Below are positions 18,982-28,256 of a stretch of 28,256 nt of DNA, piece after piece. The notes beneath the pieces are model-generated. The model worked only from the letters and a program-made list of their open reading frames with translations, did not search any database and was not told the DNA's origin. The position numbers and the translations under genes are program-made. The stretch's first letter is position 1, and every line of letters starts with the position of its first letter. Source of the DNA: Hypsibius dujardini (Eukaryota; Tardigrada; Eutardigrada; Parachela; Hypsibiidae). The stretch spans positions 1 through 28,256 of the forward strand of contig LRSR01013240.1 in NCBI GenBank assembly GCA_001579985.1, in the 5' to 3' direction.

Positions 18982-20880
18982 ATGTCTTACACGTGGATTT
19001 GCTTAGCGGCTGTAATATGTTCCTGTTCCGCCAACAAAAACAGTAAGCCGCTCAAATGTGTGATCCTTCATTTTTACACTTCATACAAATTAACTGAGAC
19101 CGTGAAAATCACATAATAAAAAATAAATTTAAAAATTAAAAAAAAAGTAAAAAAAAAAATACAATTCCTTCTCTATTTAAATACATCGAGTGTGACCTAG
19201 AAAACATAAAAATAATATAATCTGGAGTTGGAGGATGGAACAAACTGAGCAAAACGACAGACTGACCGGCAAGAAAATTTTCCAAGTTTTCCGATTTTTC
19301 GCATCTTCCAATCGAATTTCAAACTAAATAAAAGTTGCGATTTTAGAAATTGAAAATCGATTTTCCGTTAATTTATGCGTGAAATTTGCTGTGAGTAATA
19401 CTTAGTTCTTCCGATTTCGGTCTCCAGTGGGTTACGGCAGTGCAAGGGTGATCAGCGGAGCCAGCTCCAACAGCGACTCCGGCAGCCTCGGCCGCTCCAA
19501 CGCCGGCACCTACACCGCCACCAACAGCCTCAACAGCGGGTACGTTAACGCGCAGAACACCGCGACCTACAGCGCCGCCGCTCCCGTCGTCTACAGCGGC
19601 TCCATCGGCCCGGTCAACAGCGCGCCGGTCCAACCAGCCGCAGGGTACTCCGACCAGGACGACTCGGACGATTCCGACTCGGAGGCGTCCACATCCGGAG
19701 CCAGCAACAGCCGCGGCGTGAGTTCCGGGGTCCTCGCCGGCGCCTCCTTCAGCTCCTCCAGTAACCGCGGCGTGAGTTCCGGGGTCCTCGCCGGCGCCTC
19801 CTCCAGCTCCTCCAGTAACCGCGGCGTTTCCGGCTCCAATGTCGCGACCTTCGGCGTCAACAGCAACAGCGACGGCGGCTTCGTCTCCGGAAACAACGGC
19901 GGCTTCGTTTCCGGTGGGAGCAACGGAGCAGGGAACGTTCAAGTGATCCAGGTGGACGCGTCGAACCTCCATGACATCGGCGGGCAGATTCAGAGCACCA
20001 TTCAGAATATCCTCCGCAAGTTCGGCATCACCATGCAGCAGCAGTTCGCCGGGGCCTCCAGCAGTCTCTACCAACCCGGGCGGAGCTTCGTGGTTCGCAC
20101 CAACGGGGTGCCGAGTCCGTATCGTAGTAACCTCAATACGCAGTATCAGTATTCCGGTTCGGGGGTCGGTGGCGGGGACCTTTCGCAGTCGCAGTCGCAG
20201 TATCAGAGCCAGTCCGGCGGAGCGCCGTACGGCCAGCAAGCTGTGGCCTTCCAGGTAAGGAACTCAATCAAGCAATCAAACAGTCAAACAATTGAAAAAT
20301 CAAACAATTAAAAAGTCAAACAATCAAATTACTTAATTAAACATTAAATTTGCAAATAAAATTAAGCGGAATCTTCATTGTTTAATCTCAGCCGCATTTT
20401 CAGGTCTCCGCACCAATTGTGGTTCGCTACCGCGTCGTCGGAACGCCCGGACATTCCAGCGCCGGTCTGGCTTTTAGCGTGCAAGACCAAGGTGGTTACG
20501 GGTCCGCCGGTTCCGCAGCAGGCTCTTCGGTCAGCACTTCCAACGTCGACCTCGGCAACGGAGCGTCCGGGTCGGTCTCCTATTTCGGTAATGTCCAGCC
20601 CGTGGTACAACGGTTCACGGGCACCGGCACCGCGGCCAACGTAGCCGTTCAACAGACCGCCCAGAATGACAATCAGGATGACGAGGGTGATGATGGCGGT
20701 GCGGGTTCCGGGTCCTCGGGTGGGTACGCCGCGCCGAAACCCGCGAAGCCGGTCTACACCGCGCCGGCTTATGCGGCTGCCGCACCGGCGCCGGCTCGGA
20801 AGACGGTCCGATACGCCGCGAACAGCCAAAAGTCCAGCCAATCCAGCTCGAACGTTGCTTACGAACAGGATTCCACTTAA
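18982..20880 (+). CDS. Secreted Gly/Ser/Ala-rich structural (cuticle-like) protein, 454 aa, 3 exons
   Basis: Exons 18982-19042, 19428-20254 and 20404-20880 join in phase (1, then 0). Exon 1 encodes a signal peptide, MSYTWICLAAVICSCSA, with likely cleavage near residue 17. The mature protein is low-complexity: a Ser/Asn/Gly/Tyr-rich stretch, an acidic patch (DQDDSDDSDSEAS), an 18-residue repeat (GVSSGVLAGAS.SSSSNR) duplicated in tandem from a 54-bp repeat at 19717-19824, and a more helical island near 190-229 (VQVIQVDASNLHDIGG, QNILRKFGI). Exon 3 starts VSAPIVVRYRVVGTP. The C-terminus is Ala/Pro/Lys-rich (YAAPKPAKPVYTAPAY). No chitin-binding Rebers-Riddiford motif or Cys pattern is seen. Composition suggests an extracellular-matrix or cuticle component; the exact family is unknown. 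Coding sequence is strongly GC-rich against AT-rich introns. Confidence 0.8.
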
Positions 20881-20990
20881 GTGGACCTTGACACCCCCCC
20901 CCCTGCGCTTCCTTATTGATATCTTTCAGACTTTTTCTGTTGATTAAAACAAAAACAGGTTATTTTATGCAGAGAATTGTGTGACACGTA

Positions 20991-20996
20991 AATAAA
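20991..20996 (+). promoter_or_regulatory. Polyadenylation signal of the secreted Gly/Ser-rich protein gene
   Basis: AATAAA 110 bases after the stop codon at 20880, the first such hexamer on this strand. Confidence 0.65.
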
Positions 20997-21299
20997 AAGG
21001 GTCAATACAAAGCGGAAGCGGATGGCGAAAAATGTGCTGTTTTTTTCTTCCATTTGACAGACAGTCCATTGTTTTCGTTGCGCTATCCCGCAGCGACGGA
21101 CAGGTGACAGCTGCATTCCAAGGTGGTTACTGGCGCCGTCATTTTCGGCTTCTTTGTTGTGTGTAATTGATTTTGATTTAAAGACCAACCGTCCCAGGGA
21201 AGCTAATTTCTGATCAGTGGCGTGACCGGCATGATCAGCACATTCTGCCATTGCATTTTGCAGTTTACCGTATATCATATGATATGAGAAGGCTACACC

Positions 21300-21515
21300 G
21301 CTCCCCCAAAAAGGGTTTGAATCGTAAGGGGGGACCCTTGCCAAAAAGGGTTAAATCGTAAGGGGGGACCCTTGTTAAAAAGGGTTTGAATCGTAAGGGG
21401 GGACCCTTGCCGAAAAGGGTTAAATCGTAAGGGGGGCCCTCGCCAAAAAGGGTTTGAATCGTAAGGGGGGACCCTTGCCAAGAAGAGCTGAATTGTAGGG
21501 GGACCCTTACAAAAA
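21300..21515. repeat. GTAAGGGGGGACCCTTGCC minisatellite, about 33 bp units
   Basis: Six units of AAAAAGGGTT(TG)AATCGTAAGGGGGGACCCTTGCC. Each holds a G5-6 run and a GGGTCC-like palindromic centre. Minus-strand ORFs of Pro/Leu/Phe repeats come from it. Confidence 0.85.
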
Positions 21516-23400
21516 GTGTTCTTTTTATCCCCCCCCCCCAGTCTGAAGTCATTTGTGGAGGTTCCTTCAGCCGATACATGATTTTTAATTTAATTTAAAA
21601 TCAGACACCTGGTCGCGTGTTACTTTTTTGCGTACATCACAGGTCTTTTTCAAACCAACGTTCAATTCAATTCAGTTTCACTCGTTTGGTATGAGCGGCT
21701 CACGCTCACGGGTTGTTCAAAGCCGAGCCGACCCTATTACACAATTACACATCACACAGTGTCACACACTTGCGACCGTTGCACATTCTCAACCTTTCCC
21801 AGTTTTCATTATAAAATTTAAGCATTCTTGCGTTTGGAATGGCTAATCCCCGATGCACTGGAAAGTTGCGGGAATCAAAGCCGAATAATTCCCGGTACGA
21901 GCGAGGTAGAGTTCAGGAAAAACAGGACCGTCTACGAGGGTTGTACGTGGACGGTTAGTGCGTACAGCAGTCTTCCAGCGGAAACATTGTAGGACTTCCT
22001 ACATGGTGGGGTGTGTTCGACCCAAGGTTATGGACAAGCAAGGCAAAACGAGAGGGAACAATTCTAGAGTATTCGGAGTATTATTGATCAAGACGGAGTG
22101 AATGTTTTTTATGATGCCTCATTCCACGTCCTCTGCCGTATTTATATGGCCGACCCAAGAAAGAAGGAGGAAGAAAACTTGGGAAGAAATCAATAAAAGG
22201 GCGTTTCTTTACGGTTTTAAGTAAAGGTTTTACACTCCTTCAGCCTATCTAATAACTCGTGTACGTAAATGGAAGTTACAACGAACCAAGTAGACAAAAC
22301 CGAACGGCTTATGCTAAAGAACCTTACAACATTTACGAACTGTTTTCGGCATTACAACATCCCGGCTTCACAAAACGAAAACGTGCCTGAACATCACGAA
22401 AGAAACTGAAGAGTTTGACTTTCCTGAATTGCTTGACCAGCATGAAATTAGTGGGATAATTTGTTTTGATGACGATGAGGACGAGGAAGACGAAATTTAC
22501 CTAGAAAGCTAGTTCTGAGAGGCATTTCTTTGGTAGTCTTATGTGTGTGCTAATCTTCAGAAAGTATTCGTATATCCAGGACGGAAAATTTCACTATTTA
22601 AATTGCTAATGTTAGGCCTCCGTCCCTACTAGGACGGAAGAACCTGAACGTAGAAGCTATTAGACTGAATAATATAGGAGAATTGTAGGAAGACTTTACT
22701 GGTAGAGGAGGTTAGAGGTGAAAGGAAGGAACTCTCATTGATTATTGCAGAACAAACGCTTATATAGTCAGGAATAAAGAATAATTCCTGAGCTCGCGTA
22801 CTAGTTCCTGCCGATATGGCGGAATTATGTACGTCATAACAGCTGAGTAAATACATTGTAGAATGTGAGGGTAGATATTAATGGGTTAGCTAGGTAGATA
22901 GACTATACTATCAGTAAGTGATGGGTACCTGTTGGGTACCACCAAACACTAAGAATGCGTGGAATGGCGTAACTTTTCCGTCTTGTGAGCAGGGCTTTTG
23001 GTTGCTAGTAGCTAGTAGCAGTTCGACTCTGTACCGCGGGTCGGAGCCGTTCAATGGAGCAGAGAAAGAATGAGGCCGTGGAGTTGGCACTGTGACGGAC
23101 CCAAAATATGAGGACTTTTACTGTATAATCATTAATTTCTGTAGATCATTCTGTCCGTCTCTCATTTACCATTCTCCCTCTGCCTCACGTTGAGGGACGA
23201 ACCCTGTCATTCCATCTTTGCCATAAGCCAGCCATACCTTTACGATTTTTTTTTCAATTACTCACGTAGTGGAGTATTGCCGTCTCTGGCGGCCGTTAAG
23301 CCCTCGACATTGATATGCTAACAAGGATATAAAACCTTACTTCCGGCATGACTCGCTTCCGCTACCATGTATTCAGTTATTGGGTGACTATCAATGCAGG
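21516..23400. other. Long spacer without a supported gene
   Basis: Mixed unique sequence. One weak coding-like stretch is described separately (22318-22512). Short AT-rich and CA-containing runs occur; no exon chain, tRNA or rRNA was recognised. Confidence 0.4.
22318..22512 (+). pseudogene. Possible orphan terminal exon or gene remnant with acidic C-terminus
   Basis: An open frame without a start codon ends in a hydrophilic, very acidic tail (EFDFPELLDQHEISG, then FDDDEDEEDEIYLES, stop at 22510-22512). The composition is protein-like and unlike the surrounding DNA. No upstream exon with a matching phase was found. It could be the remnant of a transposase or of a host gene; I cannot assign it. 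Confidence 0.2.
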
Positions 23401-23424
23401 CCAAATTCCTCGTACTGATTGCCC

Positions 23425-23770
23425 ATCCCCTGGCCCTCAGGATGAAGGGTCCACCCCCTGGCCCTAGGATGGGAGGTCCACCCCCTGGCCCTAGGATGGG
23501 GGGTCCACCTCCTGGCCTAGGATGAGGGGTCCACCCCCTGGCCCTTAAGATAAGTGGTCCGCCCCCTGGCCCTAGAATTAGGGGTCCACCCCTTGGCCCT
23601 TAAGATAAGTGGTCCGCCCCCTGGCCCTAGAATTAGGGGTCCACCCCTGGCCCTAGGATGAGGAGTTCACCCCCTGGCCCTAGAATCAGGGGTCCACCCC
23701 CTAGCCCTAGGATGAGAGGTCCACCTCCTGGCCTAGGATGAGGGGTCCACCCCTTGTTCCTAGGATGAGG
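23425..23770. repeat. GGTCCACCCCCTGGCCCTAGGATGAG minisatellite
   Basis: About 12 units of 24-29 bp built from GGTCCACCCCCTGGCCCTAG plus GATGAGG or AATTAGG. CCTAGG and GGGTCC palindromes recur. No coding role seen. Confidence 0.85.
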
Positions 23771-24010
23771 GTCCTGGTTCCAACCTGTAAGGACCCTAAC
23801 CAAGTCTCTGCGTGCCGCCACGTTGTCGTAGGAGTTATATCGAATAATAGAAACAATAATTTTCTTGATAGAAAAGTAAAAATTCACTTAAGAAATCGAG
23901 TTTTTTGCCCCAGGGAAGTTACGTTCTCCTTCCAGAAAACAACCTCTCGGCCGAATGGAGAAACAACTAAAAGCATTATTGTAGTACAAGATCAATGCTT
24001 TTGATCAAGT

Positions 24011-24843
24011 TTACTCATTAAGGGAACCTATGACCTTCTGGAAGTCCTGAGAGAGTTCCTTCCCCACGGCTAGGCACGTTACGGTGTCGTTTCTGGCGAT
24101 CACGTCCTGTATGGCAACGATGTCAGCCGTTCCCTTGATGAGCAGGCCGAGGTACTTGCCGGGATTAGGTGTGGCAGCTTGTTCAGTTCCGATCTTGAGG
24201 AACAGAGCCAGGTAATGTCCCCACGTTTGCAGCAAATCTTGATAGTGCTCTAAAAACGCGAAACATTCACATGAATCAGTGGAACAGACATAATAAGGAA
24301 TCGAACAAATAGGGCGAACAGAAATGTGGAAACAAACAAAATACTGCGCACACGAAAAGGAACATTGAACGAAAAACAAACGAACGAACGAAAGAAAGAA
24401 AAAGGAACATAAGCATTCACATAAATTAGTGGAACAGAAAAAATAAAAAATCGAACAATTAAGGCGAACAAAAATGTGGAAGCGAACACACGAAAAGGAA
24501 CATTGAACGAAAAAAAAAACCAACGAAAGAAAAAGGAACATAAGCATTCACATAAATTAGTGGAACAGAAAAAATAAAAAATCAAACAAACAAGGCGAAC
24601 AAAAATGTGGAAGCGAAAAAAATGTGGAAGCGAACACATGAAAAGGAACATTGAACGAAAAACAAACGAACGAAAGGAATAAAAAGGAACATACTCATCC
24701 TTTTTTTGCTCTTCGTTGATAATTGTTTCAGGCTGACGGTTTTTTCAAAACATGAAATCGAACAAACATTCCTTACGTTCATCGGGAGAATTGGTCGTGA
24801 TAATGGCGGAATCAGCGTTCGCCAATATCAGCGCGATATCTAT
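24011..24843 (-). CDS. Unrecognised protein, last two exons (101 residues visible)
   Basis: Minus-strand exons 24843-24777 and 24249-24011, with donor GAAC|gtaagg, acceptor gcgtttttag and a phase-1 join. A stop codon lies directly upstream in frame of the first visible exon and it has no ATG, so at least one more exon must lie at higher coordinates; I could not place it. Visible protein: ALILANADSAIITTNSPDE, then HYQDLLQTWGHYLALFLKIG, GKYLGLLIKGTADIVAIQDV, and a C-terminus of ELSQDFQKVIGSLNE. It looks like a small globular helical protein. The family is not recognised. The intron is swollen by a 130-bp tandem repeat. Confidence 0.5.
24260..24700. repeat. About 130-bp tandem repeat, intron of the 24-kb minus-strand gene
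   Basis: Three to four units, each with AAGCATTCACATAAATTAGT, GGAACAGAAAAAATAAAAAA, GGCGAACAAAAATGTGGAAG and GAAAAGGAACATTGAACGAA. On the minus strand it is T/C-rich and ends near the acceptor, so it acts as a long pyrimidine tract. The Phe/Cys/Val-rich ORFs are artefacts. Confidence 0.85.
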
Positions 24844-25725
24844 CTAACGGCAGCACATCTCATGCCGAAGGGGCCGCACATTTGACGGGACCTTTTACTG
24901 TTCAATGAATCAGCCGCTGATGAGCTGCGACAGAAGGGCGTAGGGGGTCGCACATCTGACGGGCAGCTGAAGGTCCGCCGGCAAAACTAGAAGGACTCTA
25001 TGGCCGACCACGTTGGTTGACGGTACGACGGAGCTTTAAACTACAACAATTAGTCAGGTGGGAAGACGAACGGGAGGGCAGGTCGACGATCCGATACGGT
25101 GACTGGAGTACCCTGCCATGTGTTTCGTCGGAGGACAGTGTGATTAGAGAGATGTGGATAGCTTAAGAGGAGACCGACTCTGGGGGACAGGGGTAGACCT
25201 ATCGGGGAGCTCGGTCCATTGGTAGTTTATGACGGAATAATCGACGGAATAACGGAAGGTCGCATGCACTGCGCGATGCGACCATTGAGGGGTGAACGGT
25301 GGGACTGGGTGCATGATGCAGCGAACGGTCCGCCAATGGAAAAGACTAACGGAAAATGATCCGTCGGCGAGACGGAAACGGCTCGATAAAGATCATGATC
25401 TTAGAGGCAGAACGGCAGCCACTTAGAGGGGACTTCCACCGATCGACGGTCAAACGGTCTGGCGAGGGCTGTTGATCCGCGGCTCAACCATCGGTTGACG
25501 GTGGGATCTGATCGTGGATCGTTTGATTGATGAAACAACAGAAGGTAAAAACCCACTGCCACAAGTATTAACGAACCGTAAGCTATCGGATACAAAGGCG
25601 GAAGACAACCGAGAAGAAAGGAGGTTCGGTCACGTTATGGGCAGTCGGATCCGAAGTTGGTTGACCGTCAGCCGGACAGGAGAGGGCCCCGCCGAAGTAG
25701 AGAAAGGGTTGAACAGATGAGAGAC
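24844..25725. other. Spacer, no assigned gene
   Basis: Probably holds the missing 5' exon(s) of the minus-strand gene at 24011-24843, but no candidate has both a convincing donor and a compatible phase. ACGG- and GACGG-rich throughout, apparently grading into the satellite that follows. Confidence 0.35.
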
Positions 25726-25995
25726 GAACGGATTGGCGGACCGACCGACGGACTGACTGACATGCCGACGGACGGACGGACGCTCTGCCGGTCGGACAAA
25801 CGGATTGGCGGACCGACCGACGGACCGACTGCCATACCGACGGACGAACGGACGCTCTGCCGGTCGGACGAACGGATTGGCGGACCGACTGAAATACCGA
25901 CGGACGGACGCTCTGTCGGTCGGACGAACGATTGGACCCGCGGACGGACGGATGGACGGACGGACGGAGTGACTGACAGATGGACAGCCAAACGG
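25726..25995. repeat. GGACGGACCGACGGAC-rich minisatellite with 60-70-bp units
   Basis: Three higher-order units start CGGATTGGCGGACCGAC and contain GACGCTCTGCCGGTCGGAC. They then dissolve into GACGGACGGAC tetramer repeats. ORFs on both strands (RTDGRTDG, SVRPSVRP) are products of the repeat. Confidence 0.85.
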
Positions 25996-26760
25996 ACGGA
26001 CCGCAGAGAGTTGCGGACAGTCTACCAGACACCATCATGAGAAGGAAGAATAATGAACCCCGGAAGCGTGCTCATATTGGCAGTGGGGTCTTTGGTAATC
26101 GGCGAATCAAATGCATCGAATGATCGAATGTGGCAACTTCCAAGACCACCTTGTGGTCGAATGACGAATGACGAATGACGCTCCGGTCGGGAATGAGGGA
26201 AAAACTGCTCTTACATATTTTATTCTCAATGGGAAATGTGCACGAGGAACCACAACCAGGCAGGAATCTTCCATACATAAGGGATCTTCATACTTCCGCA
26301 CTTGTAAACCTGTCACTGTAGCTAATACTGCGCTGTAGTACTGTAGTAGTGAGTAGAGAACTGAAACGCCAACGCTGACCTCTGTCGGTCGAACCGCGCA
26401 CCTCACCATACTACACCATTCATCAGACCAATCACACTCGGCGGGTTTAGCCCACATTTTACGCGCTAGTCTCTCACACAGCAAAAGAAAGGCCCCCACG
26501 CACTGTGAACTTCTTTGCCGAAGGTGCTGTTAAAATTCCAACGGCGATGGGTCTCTCTCTCTCTCTGTCCCCTCCCTCTCACCGCAGCAACAAACCAGCA
26601 ACGGACTCGGTCTCTCCGTCGCTCCGTCGCTGTCTACAGCTCAGTCTCTCTCTCTTGTCTGTGTGTGTGCCGTCAGCGAGCGTTTTAATCTTGACTCTGT
26701 GCCGCAGATCCACCGCCACTGCTGCCTGTGCTGCAACTGCAACGGTGCTCTAAACTAAAC
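25996..26760. other. Spacer, no gene supported
   Basis: Non-repetitive apart from GAATGAC runs (about 26160-26180) and a CT-rich stretch at 26550-26670. No exon chain found on either strand. Confidence 0.35.
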
Positions 26761-26779
26761 AGCAGCCCCACTACACGGA

Positions 26780-27115
26780 CCCACACACACACACACACAC
26801 ACACAACACAGGCCCACACACACACACAACACAGACCCACCCACCCACATACAACACAGACCCACACACACACAACACAACACAGACCCACCCACACACA
26901 ACACAACACAGACCCACACACAGACCCACACACAGACCCACACACACACAACACAGACCCACTCACACACACAACTTAGACCCACACACACACAACACAA
27001 CACAGACCCACCCACACACGCATAACACAGGCCCACACACACACACAACACAGACCCACCCACACACGCATAACACAGACCCACACACACATAACACAGA
27101 CCCACACACACACCA
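26780..27115. repeat. CACA/ACACAGACCCAC minisatellite
   Basis: About 330 bp of (CA)n alternating with AACACAGACCCAC units. All ORFs here (HTHT, VCVVC) are repeat artefacts. Confidence 0.9.
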
Positions 27116-27483
27116 CAAACGCCTGTCCAGAGAGACTGTGTGCGTGAAAGCCGTCGTTGTTTTTGGTCTCTCGCTCTCTCCGTCCCGACATTTTCCGTGC
27201 GTGTGTACGGACCGACTGAGCACCGCCTCAAAACTCAAATACAGCAGCAACCGCACACGCTTTTTTTCCCCACGATTCCTAGATCAAAACCTGTGTGCAG
27301 GGGCAAATTATACTTCCTTAATTTCTCACACATGGACTGGATGTATTTGTGACACGGACGGACGGGCGAAAACGGCCGTGGATTTCGTGGATTAATCTGT
27401 AGGATCCAATTTAATTGGGTCTGCGGGGAAAATTATTTGTTCGCGCATTTGGTGGGGGAGAAGTGTTTGTTCTCTGGCGCCTG

Positions 27484-27709
27484 ATGAGTTGCACCGTTCA
27501 GCTGTCTGTGATACCGCCGGAATACAATTCCACCAACGTGTGGTTGCCGTTGATTTCGCCCAACAGCAACAACAATAATAGTAATAACCGCTTCAACAGC
27601 AGTTTCACTTCCGGATTCGGAAACGCCACGAAAATGCCCGCTGAACCGGAGGGACCCACTTCAATCATTACGCAAGTCCATCGCGATGGCGGCGCCGTGG
27701 ATGTCAGCA
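27484..27709 (+). CDS. Probable first coding exon of a gene running off the window
   Basis: An ATG at 27484 opens 75 codons ending at a strong donor (AGCA|gtaagt, phase 1). The peptide begins MSCTVQLSVIPPEYNSTNVW and is Asn/Ser-rich with at least four N-glycosylation sequons (NST, NNS, NSS, NAT), then ends PTSIITQVHRDGG. This composition fits the extracellular N-terminus of a membrane receptor without a signal peptide, such as a GPCR, but a nuclear or other protein with poly-Asn is possible. No membrane segment is visible, and the next exon is not found before 28256. A longer in-frame start at 27415 would use a non-ATG codon. Confidence 0.45.
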
Positions 27710-28256
27710 GTAAGTTTACTTGCCTGTCTATGAAAAAATAATTCTCCCAATTTAGAGTCCGAAGTTTGTGGAAGTGGAAGACGATTTTTTGCAGTGTGGG
27801 AGTTTTACTGTGGATCGGGTGTTTGGTTGATTGATTGGCTAGGTTGAGTGTTGACAATGCGTGAGTGCGGTTGATTGATGTATTGCCGGGTCGAAACGGC
27901 TGCTGCATTTTTTGCACTTTATGCGTCCGTCGAATGCTACATGTTCGTGTCTTTAAAGACGGGATGGCCTGCCTGTTTCAGCAATAGAACCGTTAAAGCC
28001 TGAATAATTTTCATACTTTGCTTTATCGTTCGGTATCGGTTGAGTCCCAAGATGAATTTTGCAGGATACGAACAATTCAATGTTGTTGATGTGGAATCAA
28101 TTGATTGATTGATTGACTCATTGGCAGCTGGCACCACAAAACTGATCAACAACTGACACTTTTCTCGTCTTTTAATCCAATCTATGCGGTGAGATGTTTC
28201 CACTTTCATTCCGGCATTGAGATGGATCAATTGGTTTTGGCGTGATCGAAAGAACT
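27710..28256. other. Probable intron of the gene starting at 27484
   Basis: No acceptor-bounded exon recognised. TTGATTGATTGATT repeats occur at about 27820-27840 and 28100-28120. Confidence 0.3.

Noticed and set aside
19373-20239. 288-codon minus-strand ORF opposite the secreted protein
   Set aside because: Shadow of a GC-rich coding exon; the plus strand has a signal peptide, introns in phase and a polyA signal.
21839-21958. 39-codon plus-strand ORF (MANPRCTGKLRESK...) after a TATAAAA-like run
   Set aside because: Short, with no splice partner or recognisable family; not distinguishable from chance.

Overview
This is animal nuclear DNA. Genes are cut into many short exons by short introns (about 57-100 bp where no repeat has expanded) with ordinary GT-AG borders. 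AATAAA signals follow several stops, and the spaces are crowded with microsatellites, minisatellites and fold-back elements. The best-recognised gene is a 12-pass otopetrin proton channel, a metazoan family. A secreted Gly/Ser-rich, cuticle-like protein fits an ecdysozoan; a small-genome one such as a tardigrade is possible, but the species cannot be fixed from the sequence. I see no bacterial or organellar genes, rRNA or tRNA.

Layout. 427-5661 (+): complete 13-exon otopetrin-like gene, 807 codons, with fold-back elements in introns 2 and 3. 6277-9712 (+): complete 13-exon gene for a 520-residue soluble helical protein that I do not recognise. 9713-11834: repeat-rich spacer with a degraded-looking ORF and a fold-back element. 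11835-16145 (-): three tandem small genes (76, 71 and 72 residues) of one family, each below the size at which single-exon ORF calling would show it. They share a QPG...QQP motif, a phase-2 intron at the same place, a QEGG motif just after it and a Cys-rich tail ending in CC. I know no name for this family and it is the main discovery candidate. A possible fourth, broken member lies at 10471-10617. 16680-17930: minisatellites flanking a broken, internally deleted non-LTR retrotransposon fragment on the minus strand. 18982-20880 (+): secreted Gly/Ser/Ala-rich structural protein, 454 residues, with a TATA box and AATAAA. 21000-23800: repeats and spacer. 24011-24843 (-): last two exons of an unrecognised gene. 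24850-27480: spacer with GGAC- and CA-rich repeats. 27484-27709 (+): probable first coding exon of a gene running off the window, rich in N-glycosylation sequons.

No operon-like logic links the genes. The otopetrin and the 520-residue gene are head-to-tail neighbours. The three small Cys-tail genes form a tandem array, which suggests local duplication. Exon structures below were assembled by hand: each junction was chosen so that reading frame, GT/AG borders and, where possible, homology all agree.
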